Assembly: GCF_016864555.1 (NCBI RefSeq)
Contig: NZ_CP044011.1
Coordinates: forward strand, 232,501-296,500
DNA length: 64,000 nt
Direction of reading: 5' to 3'
Origin: Sinorhizobium sp. BG8
Lineage (GTDB): Bacteria; Pseudomonadota; Alphaproteobacteria; Rhizobiales; Rhizobiaceae
Within the stretch, counting starts at the first letter, position 1. Every line of letters starts with the position of its first letter. Position numbers and translations under genes: made by a program. Shown one piece after another: positions 12,157 through 20,613 of this stretch. The notes under the pieces were generated by a model. That model had not been told where the DNA came from. It searched no databases and saw nothing but the letters and a program-made list of their open reading frames with translations.

Positions 12157-12768
12157 ATGTCTGCAGATGGCGGGCGGCCGCAGATCGGGTTGGATCGGCT
12201 GAAGGGAATCCTGGATTTCATTCAGGCGGCGGAAGGACTGAAGGACACGCTTCGCAGCGGCACCACCTCCAGGGGTCGGCGCGAAAGCACCGCCGAGCAC
12301 ACATGGCGCCTCTGCCTCATGGTGATGATGTTCGGCCGCGAACTTTCCGGCTGCGACCAGCACCGCCTTCTAAAGCTCTGCATCGTGCATGATCTCGGCG
12401 AGGCGATTTCCGGAGACGTCCCGGCGATCCACCAGGGCCTCGACGACGGGCGCGCCGCACGCGAGCGGGCGGATCTTTCAGCCCTTTGCGCGCCCCTGCC
12501 CGCCGACCTCTCGGCGGAAATCCTCGACCTCTGGGACGAGTACAGCGCGGCCGCCTCCCCGGAGGCGATCTTCGCCAAGGGCTTCGACAAGCTGGAGACG
12601 ATGCTGCAGCACACGATCGGCGACAATCCCGCGGGCTTCGACTACGACTTCAACCTGACCTACGGGCTGCAGCACACCGATCGCCATCCGCTGCTGCGCG
12701 AAATCCGGTCGCTGGTGGACGAAGCCACCCGGAAGCGCGCTGAGGATCAGGGACCGCCCGGCTCATAG
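12157..12768 (+). CDS. HD domain-containing protein (YfbR/HDDC2-type 5'-deoxynucleotidase)
   Basis: Predicted metal-dependent phosphohydrolase of 203 residues. The HD-superfamily ligands are visible: H48 in STAEHTW, H78-D79 in CIVHDLGE, and a later Asp in GFDKLE (about 150). The layout matches the HDDC2/YfbR group, which removes phosphate from deoxynucleoside monophosphates. Substrate is inferred from the family. The ATG at 12157 has an AAGGGAGAG ribosome binding site; longer in-frame starts lack one. It is transcribed divergently from lysC. Confidence 0.8.
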   Translation: MSADGGRPQIGLDRLKGILDFIQAAEGLKDTLRSGTTSRGRRESTAEHTWRLCLMVMMFGRELSGCDQHRLLKLCIVHDLGEAISGDVPAIHQGLDDGRAARERADLSALCAPLPADLSAEILDLWDEYSAAASPEAIFAKGFDKLETMLQHTIGDNPAGFDYDFNLTYGLQHTDRHPLLREIRSLVDEATRKRAEDQGPPGS

Positions 12769-13000
12769 CGTGCGGCCTCGCGTCCCGCATCGTTGGCTTG
12801 CGCTGAATGCCACTCGATAGGCCGGAACCGAGCAGCCGCTCGGCCTCTGCGCGCGAGAGGCCGGCGTCGAGGAGCAGGTGATTGTTCCCACGCAGCACGA
12901 TCATGGAAAGTGCTTGCCGCTCCGCCGCCGCCTGCCGATGGTCGCACCACAGCGTGAACAGCCGCGTCCAGATCCGTCGTGTTGATTCCGCCCATTCCAT
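12747..13000 (-). pseudogene. DUF1127-like small protein, broken by a 1-base frameshift
   Basis: The start ATG at 13000 has GGAGG nine bases upstream, giving MEWAESTRRIWTRLF and later LLDAGLSRAEAERLLG, which resembles the helical DUF1127 motif. After LLG the literal frame runs on to 12650 with unlikely residues and deep overlap with the converging HD gene. One extra base in the AA at 12826-12827 (AAA on the plus strand) would instead give LLGFRPIEWHSAQ...EPGGP and a stop at 12747, an 84-residue protein overlapping its neighbour by only 22 bases. I therefore read it as a frameshifted gene or a sequencing error. It is divergent from the LysR gene at 13102. Its role is unknown. Confidence 0.55.
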
Positions 13001-13048
13001 GAGGGCATTCCTCCGTTCATCCGTCGGAATCATCCTCCAGCGATAGAC

Positions 13049-13063
13049 ATTCGACAAACGAAT
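13049..13063. promoter_or_regulatory. LysR-type operator between DUF1127-like gene and LysR gene
   Basis: ATTCG-N5-CGAAT, an inverted repeat of 15 bp that fits the T-N11-A pattern of LysR-family sites. It lies between the two divergent start codons (13000 and 13102). Binding is inferred from position and symmetry. Confidence 0.5.
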
Positions 13064-13101
13064 AGTCATGATGCCAGCCATCAGGAAAAACGATTGCTCG
13101 A

Positions 13102-13983
13102 ATGGATTTTCCCCTCGAAAGCGAACTACTGCGAACCTTCCTCGTTGTGGCCGAAACCGGGAACGTCACCCGCGCCGCAAACGCCCTCGGCCGCACGCAG
13201 TCGGCCGTCAGCATGCAGGTCCGGCGCCTGGAAGAAATCGTCTCGAGCCCGCTCTTCGCGAGAGGCGCGCGCGGCGTCGCGCTGACGGAGGAAGGAAGCC
13301 GGCTGCTTCCCTACGCCCGGCGCATCGTCGGGCTTGTCGACGAGGCCGCCGGCGCCATGCGGACGAGCCCGCTCGAAGGCGCTGTCCGTGTCGGCATTCC
13401 CGAGGAATATACCGAGACCATCCTGCCGCGGGCGCTCGCCGCCTTCGCGGAACGCAACCCCCGGACGGAGGTGACGGTCCGGTGCGGCTATTCCTCCCAG
13501 CAGCTCGCAGCGCTCGACCGCGACGAACTGGATCTCGCTGTCATCTTCGACTGGGACCACGCGACCTCCGGCGAGATCCTCGCCCTCGACCCGACCGTCT
13601 GGGTCACGGCGGACCTCCACGGAAGCCACCTGCGCAACCCCGTTCCCGTCGCGGTCTACTGGAACTCAAGCTGGTGCCGCGACTTCGCCATCCGATCGCT
13701 GGACCGCCACGGCATCTCCTATCGGATCGCCTACAGCTCTGACACGAGCAGTGGCCTGAGGTCCGCCGTCTCCGCCGGGCTGGCGATCGCGCCGCTCGCG
13801 CGCAGCAACATCCCGCCCAATGCGCGCGAACTGACGGCCGAGGACGGGTTCCCGCCGATTGACACGTCACGCGTGGTGCTGAGGCGCAATCCCCGCCGCG
13901 CGAGCCCCGCGGCCGATCGCCTCGCCGAGATGTTGCGCAGCGCCTTCGCCCCGCTCCGGCCCGCAGATGGAAGTGCTGGCTAG
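13102..13983 (+). CDS. LysR family transcriptional regulator
   Basis: Protein of 293 residues: N-terminal winged helix-turn-helix (about 8-66, with the recognition stretch TRAANALGRTQSAVSMQVRRLEE) and a periplasmic-binding-protein-like effector domain (about 90-285). It sits back-to-back with a DUF1127-like gene and an inverted repeat lies in the 101-base gap, the usual layout for a LysR protein controlling its divergent neighbour. Effector unknown. Confidence 0.88.
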   Translation: MDFPLESELLRTFLVVAETGNVTRAANALGRTQSAVSMQVRRLEEIVSSPLFARGARGVALTEEGSRLLPYARRIVGLVDEAAGAMRTSPLEGAVRVGIPEEYTETILPRALAAFAERNPRTEVTVRCGYSSQQLAALDRDELDLAVIFDWDHATSGEILALDPTVWVTADLHGSHLRNPVPVAVYWNSSWCRDFAIRSLDRHGISYRIAYSSDTSSGLRSAVSAGLAIAPLARSNIPPNARELTAEDGFPPIDTSRVVLRRNPRRASPAADRLAEMLRSAFAPLRPADGSAG

Positions 13984-14144
13984 GGAACCGCGTCCTCGTT
14001 GCCCCTCCCCGGGGGAGTTCAGGCCACGGTGGGCGTGGCATCCATGCGGACAGCGGAGCCTCGTTCACCTCCGCCGACTGCTGACAGGGTCGAAAATTGA
14101 TGTGGGTTCCCGCGCGGCGCCCGCCTCTCCCTCCTTCATTAATA

Positions 14145-14200
14145 TTCACCCATACGGTTGACTATTAATCGAATTTTCTATATTCAACCATATGGGTGAA
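14145..14200. promoter_or_regulatory. Paired palindromic operator of the ArsR-family gene
   Basis: Two 17-bp elements in inverted orientation, TTCACCCATACGGTTGA (14145-14161) and TCAACCATATGGGTGAA (14184-14200), match at 16 of 17 positions when one is reverse-complemented. Each is itself an imperfect palindrome. The right copy reaches within four bases of the chosen start codon and contains the only Shine-Dalgarno-like bases, so a bound repressor would block both promoter and translation start. Autoregulation is inferred from the way ArsR proteins commonly work. Confidence 0.65.
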
Positions 14201-14203
14201 CAA

Positions 14204-14545
14204 ATGGACGAAGATGCCCTGTCACGAATTCTGAAGGCCGCCGGCGATACCACGCGGCGACAGATCCTGACGCTTCTCGTTCAGGAGGGAGCGTTGAGGG
14301 TGACGGCGCTCGCCGCCCATTTCGACATGTCCCTGAATTCCGTCTCCAAGCATATCAAGGTGCTGGAGGAGGCAGGCCTCGTCACCCGCAGGACTTTGGG
14401 CCGCGAGCATTTCATCGCGGCGGAGCTCGAACCGCTGGCCCTGACAGAGCGCTGGTTCGCGCAGCTGAAGTCGATCTGGGAACTGCGCCTCGCAGCGCTG
14501 GAAAACCTACTGGTTCCGAAGGAGGAAAGTGATGACCGAGCTTGA
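14204..14545 (+). CDS. ArsR/SmtB family transcriptional regulator
   Basis: Winged-helix repressor of 113 residues. The HTH core DTTRRQILTLLVQEG...VTALAAHFDMSLNSVSKHIKVLEEAGLV spans about residues 12-65. No Cys or His metal-site cluster is visible, so it is probably one of the non-metal ArsR proteins that are paired with SRPBCC proteins. I chose ATG 14204 rather than 14192, because the earlier ATG lies inside the palindrome and has no ribosome binding site. The end overlaps the next gene by 14 bases. Confidence 0.85.
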   Translation: MDEDALSRILKAAGDTTRRQILTLLVQEGALRVTALAAHFDMSLNSVSKHIKVLEEAGLVTRRTLGREHFIAAELEPLALTERWFAQLKSIWELRLAALENLLVPKEESDDRA

Positions 14546-14960
14546 ACTGACAGTCAGCCGCAAGATCGCCGCCCCGCGCGAGAAAGTGTTCAATGCCTGG
14601 CTTTCGCCGGAAATGCTGGCAAAATTCATGCGCCCCATCGCAGATTGCATCGAGCCCTCCAGGGTCAGCACCGACCCGGTCAAGGGCGGGCGGTTCCAGA
14701 TCGTGATGGTGACCGCCGAACGGGAAATCCCCCACTCCGGCACCTACCTCGAGATCGATCCCCATTCGCATCTGGCCTTCACCTGGGAATCGCCCCACTC
14801 GCTCGACGACAGCGTCGTGACGATCGATCTGGCGGAACTCGATGCCCAGACGACCGAAGTGACACTGAAGCAGGTGAAGTTCCGCAGCGAGGATGCGCGG
14901 CTCGGCCACATCAAGGGCTGGACCACGATCCTGGACAATCTCGAGACATCCTTCGCCTAG
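14532..14960 (+). CDS. SRPBCC (AHSA1/START-like) family protein
   Basis: Protein of 142 residues with the AHSA1-like SRPBCC fold: N-terminal VSRKIAAPREKVFNAWLSPEMLAKF, and the C-terminal GHIKGWTTILDNLETSF, typical of this ligand-binding family. The ATG at 14532 has GGAGG seven bases upstream. It overlaps the ArsR gene, an arrangement seen in many bacteria, where the pair is probably co-regulated. Ligand and reaction are unknown. Confidence 0.85.
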   Translation: MTELELTVSRKIAAPREKVFNAWLSPEMLAKFMRPIADCIEPSRVSTDPVKGGRFQIVMVTAEREIPHSGTYLEIDPHSHLAFTWESPHSLDDSVVTIDLAELDAQTTEVTLKQVKFRSEDARLGHIKGWTTILDNLETSFA

Positions 14961-15210
14961 GGCACGTCTCCCGAAAGGGGTTGCCCGCTCCGGCGGAGCG
15001 AGACATGAGACGACCTGAAGCGCGCACCGGTCCCTCGTATCGCATCGCGCTTCAGGCAAGCCCGCGGGATGCCTCCCGTCCGGCATTCCGCCCCTCCTCC
15101 CGCGGCAGTGCGGGCAGGATGCCGAAGATGTGATGACGGTTCGGGCTTGCGAATTCCGGCCGCGGCGGTAGGACTGTTCCTGTCCGGTTTTGCCCAAGAA
15201 GTCCGCATCG

Positions 15211-15939
15211 ATGTCTGCAAGGTCCCATCTATCACGGCGCACACTGCTCCTCGGCGCAGTTTCGACGACTGCTGCTCTCACAGGCTGCACCACCTACGGA
15301 ATCGGTCGCGCGCCCTTGCCCCAGGTCGCCCGCCGGCCGATCGTCGTTCCCTCGACTGAAGACCTCGACCTCATGTACGGCCCCGTCGAGGACGATGGCG
15401 TCCTGATCCCGCCGGTGCCCTACCAGCAGATCGACCCGAGATACTATCGCCAGCGCGTGATGGATCCGACCGGCGAACAGCCTGGCACGGTCGTCGTCGA
15501 TACCCCCGGAAGGTTTCTCTACCTCGTCGAGCCGGGCGGCACGGCAATGCGCTACGGCGTCGGCATCGGCAAGGAAGGATTCGCCTGGGAAGGCGAAGGC
15601 ACCATCCACTGGCGCCAGCACTGGCCGCGCTGGAAGCCGCCGGATGAAATGGTGGCGCGCCGGCCGGAGCTCGCAAAGTATTCGATCTCCAACGGCGGCA
15701 TGGAGCCAGGTCTCGAAAATCCGCTCGGCGCCCGCGCCCTCTACATCTTCCAGGACGGCAAGGACACGCTCTATCGCCTGCATGGAAGCCCGGAATGGCA
15801 GTCGATCGGCCAGGCCGTGTCGTCCGGCTGCGTTCGCCTGATCAACCAGGACGTCATCGATCTCTACGCCCGCGTGCCCTACCACGCCCGGATCGTCGTC
15901 CGCCAGCAGCCTGCCCAGCCTGTCTACCAGGCGTTCTGA
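15211..15939 (+). CDS. L,D-transpeptidase (YkuD) lipoprotein
   Basis: Protein of 242 residues predicted to form 3-3 crosslinks in peptidoglycan or attach proteins to it. The N-terminus SRRTLLLGAVSTTAALTGC combines a twin-arginine motif with a lipobox ending at C26, suggesting Tat export followed by lipidation. The YkuD catalytic motif HGSPEW...SSGCVRL gives H191 and the nucleophile C207. I used the ATG at 15211; a TTG seven codons upstream is possible. Rhizobia are rich in 3-3 crosslinks and in such enzymes, so a wall-remodelling role is reasonable. Confidence 0.9.
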   Translation: MSARSHLSRRTLLLGAVSTTAALTGCTTYGIGRAPLPQVARRPIVVPSTEDLDLMYGPVEDDGVLIPPVPYQQIDPRYYRQRVMDPTGEQPGTVVVDTPGRFLYLVEPGGTAMRYGVGIGKEGFAWEGEGTIHWRQHWPRWKPPDEMVARRPELAKYSISNGGMEPGLENPLGARALYIFQDGKDTLYRLHGSPEWQSIGQAVSSGCVRLINQDVIDLYARVPYHARIVVRQQPAQPVYQAF

Positions 15940-15949
15940 AGGGAATTCC

Positions 15950-16351
15950 ATGCCCAGCCGCCTCGCCGCGCTCCAGCCCTATCTTCTCTCCGTCCTGCGC
16001 ATCGTGACGGGCCTCGTGATCTTCAGCTACGGCACGCAGAAGATCCTGCGGTTCCCAGCCGCCGAGAGCGTACCGCCGGTCGGATCGCTTCCCTGGATCG
16101 CGGGCCTCTTCGAGCTCGTCCTCGGGCTTCTGGTGCTCGTCGGACTGAAGACCCGCCCTGCCGCCTTCGTGCTGTCCGGCGTCATGGCCTTCGCCTATTT
16201 CCTGCGCCATGCGCCCCAGGGCTTCTATCCCGCGCAGAACGGCGGGGTCGCGGCCATCCTCTTCTGCTTCATCTTCCTCTACCTGGCCGTCGCCGGCGCT
16301 GGCCCGATCAGCCTCGACGGACAAATGGGCGGCAAACAGGCCCGAACCTGA
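15950..16351 (+). CDS. DoxX family membrane protein
   Basis: Small inner-membrane protein of 133 residues with four hydrophobic segments (about 11-30, 48-66, 70-88 and 97-117) and the DoxX-type motif FSYGTQKILRF after the first helix. It begins 11 bases after the L,D-transpeptidase gene with its own GGGAATT ribosome site, so the two are likely co-transcribed. DoxX proteins are loosely linked to redox or thiol-stress handling; the function here is not known. Confidence 0.85.
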   Translation: MPSRLAALQPYLLSVLRIVTGLVIFSYGTQKILRFPAAESVPPVGSLPWIAGLFELVLGLLVLVGLKTRPAAFVLSGVMAFAYFLRHAPQGFYPAQNGGVAAILFCFIFLYLAVAGAGPISLDGQMGGKQART

Positions 16352-16400
16352 GAGAACCGCCGGTCGCAATCGCAGGAGCGCGTTGCGGCCCCCTCCCGCT

Positions 16401-17282
16401 TCACGTGCCGAAGCCGCGCAGGCTTTTCATGATCTCGCGCAACCCGCGCGTCAGGTGCTTGTCGCGCCTCATGACCATTCCCAGCTGTCGAACGAGCCGG
16501 GGTTTCAGCGGCGAGGTCGCAAGATAGCCCGCCCGCTCGCGTTTCAGGGCCAGTGACGGCAGGATCGACCAGCCGAGGCCGGCCGCCACCAGCTCCTTGA
16601 TCGCCTCGACGCTGCCGAACTCCATCGCAGGTCGCGCGCGCTGGCCCGCGGCCTCCATCCATTGGTCCGTCGCCACGCGCGTATTGCCGCCCTCGTAGAG
16701 CATCAGGACTTCGACAGCCTCCGCAAGATACCGCGCATCGGGGCCACCCTCCGGCATGACCGCATCCCTCGGCGCGACCGCCAGAAGCTCGTCTTCGTAG
16801 AAGGGCTCGACCTCGAATGCCCGGCCGGGCGCCGGCAGCGTGACGACGGCGATGTCGAGCCTGTTCGCCTCCAGATGGCGCAACACGTCGTCCGTGTTTC
16901 CGATCGTGACGGTGACCTCCAGTCCGGGCATGCGTTTCCTGGCGGCAGAAATTGCGCGCGGCAAAAGGTGGATCGAGGCCGTTCCTCCGCTGCCGATCCG
17001 CACCCGGCCGGCGGTGCCGTCCCGGTAAGGCGCCATTGCCTCCTCCGCGGCGGCGCACTCGTCGAGGATCCGCCTGGCGTGCACCAGAAGCTCGATGCCC
17101 GCCGGGGACGCCTGCGCCCGACGCCCGACACGCTCGATCAGGCGAACGCCCAGGCGTTGCTCGAGGAGCTTGACCTGCAGGCTCACCGCAGGCTGCGTCA
17201 GGCCGGCCTTTTCCGCCGCCGCAGTGAACGTGCCGAGTTCGACCACGCTGACGAAGGCGGCAAGCTGGTCGAGATTGTACAT
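16401..17282 (-). CDS. LysR family transcriptional regulator
   Basis: Protein of 293 residues with an N-terminal HTH (LDQLAAFVSVVELGTFTAAAEKAGLTQPAVSLQ...; residues about 4-62) and a C-terminal substrate-binding domain. I chose ATG 17282, which places the first helix right after the start as in most LysR proteins. ATG 17315 has a good AAGGA site and is an alternative, but it lies inside the palindrome at 17293-17318. It is divergent from a DUF1127 gene. Confidence 0.87.
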   Translation of the reverse strand: MYNLDQLAAFVSVVELGTFTAAAEKAGLTQPAVSLQVKLLEQRLGVRLIERVGRRAQASPAGIELLVHARRILDECAAAEEAMAPYRDGTAGRVRIGSGGTASIHLLPRAISAARKRMPGLEVTVTIGNTDDVLRHLEANRLDIAVVTLPAPGRAFEVEPFYEDELLAVAPRDAVMPEGGPDARYLAEAVEVLMLYEGGNTRVATDQWMEAAGQRARPAMEFGSVEAIKELVAAGLGWSILPSLALKRERAGYLATSPLKPRLVRQLGMVMRRDKHLTRGLREIMKSLRGFGT

Positions 17283-17292
17283 AGAAGGAATC

Positions 17293-17318
17293 CTTATGGT
17301 TCGCATAATTTCCATAAG
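17293..17318. promoter_or_regulatory. Inverted repeat between LysR and DUF1127 genes
   Basis: CTTATGG (17293-17299) and CCATAAG (17312-17318), a perfect 7-bp inverted repeat with a 12-base spacer; symmetry extends outward through AAGGA/TCCTT with one offset base. Position just upstream of the LysR start suggests an autoregulatory LysR site. Confidence 0.55.
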
Positions 17319-17437
17319 CTTCCTTTTGCAAACCCGCCAGCTCAAAGTCTCCTCACCGGCGCAGGTCGAAGGCCTTCCCTCGAAACGGCAGATGGCCCGG
17401 GACGGCCGGTAACGAATGGCACAAGGGGAGATCTGGC

Positions 17438-17656
17438 ATGACGGCTGATATCGAAAACGCGCCGGCCCTCGGGCATCGAGGCCAACGTCTCTTCGCGAAG
17501 TGGATGGCGCGCCTCGCGGACGGGTTCGCCCGCCATCTGTGGAAACGGCGCAGCCGGCGGGCCCTTTCCGAGATGTCCGACGACCAGCTGAACGATATCG
17601 GCATCACCCGCGCCGAGGCGAGACGCGAAGCCGAACGATCATGGTTCTGGGACTAG
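17438..17656 (+). CDS. DUF1127 domain-containing protein
   Basis: Protein of 72 residues. The conserved DUF1127 segment is ALSEMSDDQLNDIGITRAEARREAER (about 42-68), which follows a basic amphipathic stretch. The ribosome site GGGGAG lies nine bases before the ATG. DUF1127 proteins are small arginine-rich proteins; some rhizobial members have been linked to RNA turnover and to phosphate or carbon metabolism, but the job of this one is unknown. Divergent from the LysR gene at 17282. Confidence 0.85.
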   Translation: MTADIENAPALGHRGQRLFAKWMARLADGFARHLWKRRSRRALSEMSDDQLNDIGITRAEARREAERSWFWD

Positions 17657-17703
17657 GGCGCCTTGCTCGTCCGGAAGAACTTTCCCCGGGAAAGCCACTC
17701 GCT

Positions 17704-18051
17704 TCACCCGGTTTCGCTGCTGAGCCAGACACGCGCAAGCAGGACGGACAGCACGGCATGGAGCACGACAGCGGGCCACAGAAGGACGCCCGCAAATTCG
17801 CCGCCGAGGCCGAGATAGCCAAGATAGAGCGTGACGACGACGCTGTAGAACAGCATGCCGAGGAGAGCGGAATTTCTCCAGCAGGCCAGCCCCACCGCGA
17901 TCAGCGCAAGTCCCGCGACGCGAGCAGTCGGTATCCCTGTACCGGCCAGGGCTTCGCCAAGCAGCAACTGCCCCACCAGCGATGGAGCAACCAGCAGGGC
18001 GAGGCCCGTGGCGATCTCGCCTGCAGCCGCGATGTAGAGGACAGGCTTCAT
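17704..18051 (-). CDS. Small integral membrane protein, unknown function
   Basis: Protein of 115 residues with four strongly hydrophobic segments (about 1-27, 36-58, 62-82, 87-107) and very few charged residues. I do not recognise the family. The ATG at 18051 is used because GGTGA precedes it by eight bases; a GTG four codons upstream is an alternative. It converges with the DUF1127 gene. Confidence 0.6.
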   Translation of the reverse strand: MKPVLYIAAAGEIATGLALLVAPSLVGQLLLGEALAGTGIPTARVAGLALIAVGLACWRNSALLGMLFYSVVVTLYLGYLGLGGEFAGVLLWPAVVLHAVLSVLLARVWLSSETG

Positions 18052-18166
18052 CGGTCGGGTCACCGTCCTTGCTGTCAGTCTGTTCGTCGCGCCTGTTCAT
18101 CGCTCAAGCGGCATGCATGAGGGGCGGGCGCCAAGCGTAGCGGCTCACGTTCGCCGCGACGCGTTT

Positions 18167-20613
18167 TCAGGGCGCGGTCTTGGCCTCGGGTTGCGGCTCC
18201 AGCGCGAACGTCAACTTGTCGATCTTGCCGGTGAAGCGGAACGGCGACTCGTAGCGGTACTCCAGAAGCGCGACGCCCGTGCGTGTGTCGAGACCGACGT
18301 CGAAGCTCTCATCCTCCGGGAACGTAACCGGGATGCCGTGATCGATGGTGTTCTTGGCGACCTCCTTGCCGTCAACCGACAGGACACCCGTGCCACCCGC
18401 GCCAAGTCCCTTTCCATCCGACTTGAAGTCGAACACGATCGTATGCTTGCCCGGTTCGAGTTCCGGCCCCTCCCACATCGTCCGCTTGAGGTCGAGAAGA
18501 TTGTAGAGGAAGACGACCTTGCCGCGGCCGATGCCGAAGTCTCCCTTGCTGAGGAAGAGACCATAGCCGCCGAAACGCCCGCCTTCGGTGACGATCATGC
18601 CCTCGGCGCCGCCCTCGGGTATCTCGACCTCGGCCGTGATCGTGTAGGATTTGTTGAGCGTACTGGGCGCTGCACTTGCCGGTACGCCGCTCAATTCTCC
18701 CGAATAGGTGAACTCTGTCCGCCCCGCGGTCAGGCTCGGCCGCGGCGTGTTCCAGCGCGCGAGCGTGGAGTTGTCGAGCGGCAGCACGTTGTAACGCTTC
18801 GCCTCAGCGTAGAAGAGGTCCTGCATCTCCTTGAGCTTGTCGGGCATCTTGGCGGCAAGGTCCGTGAACTGCGTCGGATCCTCGTCGACGTTGTAGAGTT
18901 CCCAGTTGTAGCCGGTGATCACGTCCGGGGGCGTCTTGGTGCTCAGTTCCCACGGAAGTGTCGCGGGCGTCGTCGCCGCAACCCATCCGTCGTGATAGAT
19001 CGCGCGGTTGCCCAGCATCTCGAAATACTGCGTCTTGTGCTGCGTCGGGGCGTCGGCCTTCGCCTTGTCCCACGCATACATCATGCTGACGCCTTCGATC
19101 GGCTCCTGCTTGATGCCGTCGATCGTATCCGGCTGGGAAATGCCTGCGGCCTCGAGGATGGTCGGCACGACGTCGATGAAGTGGTGGAACTGTCGGCGAA
19201 TGCCGCCCGCGTCGTTGATGTGGCCCGGCCAGGACATCACCATGCCCTGTGCGGTTCCCCCGAAGTGCGATGGAACCTGTTTCACCCACTTGAAGGGCGT
19301 ATCCATCGCCCAGGCCCAGCCGGCGGCAAAGTGTGGGAATGTTCGCTCCGATCCCCAGAAGGGATACCAGAGGTACTGGTCTTTCACCGGAACGGACACG
19401 CCGTTGAAGGTGGTGAATTCGTTCGGCGTGCCGTTCAGCATGCCTTCGGCGCTCGCGCCGTTGTCACCGCCGATATAGATGATCAGGGTATTGTCGAGCT
19501 GCCCGAAGTCCTCCACCGCCTGGATGACCCTGCCGATCTCGTGGTCGGCGTAGGCGAGATAGGCGCCGTAGACATCCGCCTGCCTGATGAACAGTTTCTT
19601 CTCTTCGATGCCGAGCGTGTCCCACTCGGGCAACCCTTTCGGCCATGGTGTCAGCTTGGCGTTTTCGGGCATGATGCCAAGCCGCTTCTGGTTGGCGAAT
19701 ATCATTTCGCGCAGCTTGTTCCAGCCCTCGTCGAAGAGATGCATGTCGCTGATCTTCTTCACCCATTCCGGCGTCGGATGGTGCGGCGCGTGCGTGGCGC
19801 CGGGCACGTAGTAGACGAGCCAGGGCTTGCCGGGGCAACCTCGCTCAATTGCTTGATGTACTGGATTGCCTCGTCGGCCATGGCCGTTTCGAGGTTCCAG
19901 CTCGGATTTCCTTCGAAGGGATAGATGGCGGTCGTGTTGCGGAAGAGGTTCGGTTGCCATTGGCTGGCATCGCCGCCGACGAACCCGTAGAAATATTCGA
20001 ACCCCATTCCCGTCGGCCACTGATGGAACGGCCCGGCCTGGCTCGCCTGGTAGGATGGCGTGTTGTGGTTCTTGCCGAACCACGACGTGGCATATCCGTT
20101 CTCCTTCAGGATCGTGCCGATCGTCCCCTTCTCGATGGGGATGATGGAATCATATCCCGGATAGCCCGTCGCGATTTCGCCGACCACGCCAAAACCGACC
20201 GAATGATGATTTCGGCCGGTAATCAGCGCCGCGCGGGACGGCGAGCAAAGCGATGTGGAATGGAAGTTGGTGAAGCGCAGGCCCTGGCTGGCGACACGGT
20301 CCATGGCCGGCGTCGGGATGACGCCGCCGAACGTGCTCGGTGCGCCGAAACCCTGATCGTCGGTCATGATGAGCAGCACGTTGGGAGCACCCTTCGGAGG
20401 CACGATGCGCGGAGCCCACCATGGCCGCGAATCCGATGCCTTCTGTTCGATGACCCCGCCGAATTTCGGCGTCGGTCCGGGCAGTTGTCCGCCCTCCACC
20501 GTGGTCGTGGCCTCGGGTGTGCCAAGCACACCGGTCACCTGTTGCCCCCATGCGAAGGCGCAGCTCAGCGCGAAAAAGCCTGCGCCCGCAAGAATGCTGC
20601 GACCTATCCTCAT
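18167..20613 (-). pseudogene. Periplasmic arylsulfatase, broken by a 1-base frameshift
   Basis: Reads as a type I sulfatase in two frames. The N-terminal part starts at ATG 20613 (GGAGG upstream) with signal peptide MRIGRSILAGAGFFALSCAFAWG, the metal-binding segment NVLLIMTDDQGFGAPSTFGG, and the formylglycine site C123 in CSPSR. After about residue 260 (KQLSEVAP) the frame goes off. The rest (GKPWLVYYVPGATHAPHH onward, ending with the usual C-terminal beta domain) lies one frame over. Adding a single base at 19830-19831 (CC to CCC) restores VAPGKPWLVYY and a continuous 815-residue enzyme. All other sulfatase motifs look intact, so either the break is recent or it is a sequencing error. No sulfatase-maturing enzyme is seen in the window. 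Confidence 0.85.

Noticed and set aside
12650-12746. C-terminal extension of the DUF1127-like protein through the HD-domain gene
   Set aside because: The extension reads as Arg/Ala-rich noise antisense to the HD gene; a one-base correction gives a natural stop at 12747.
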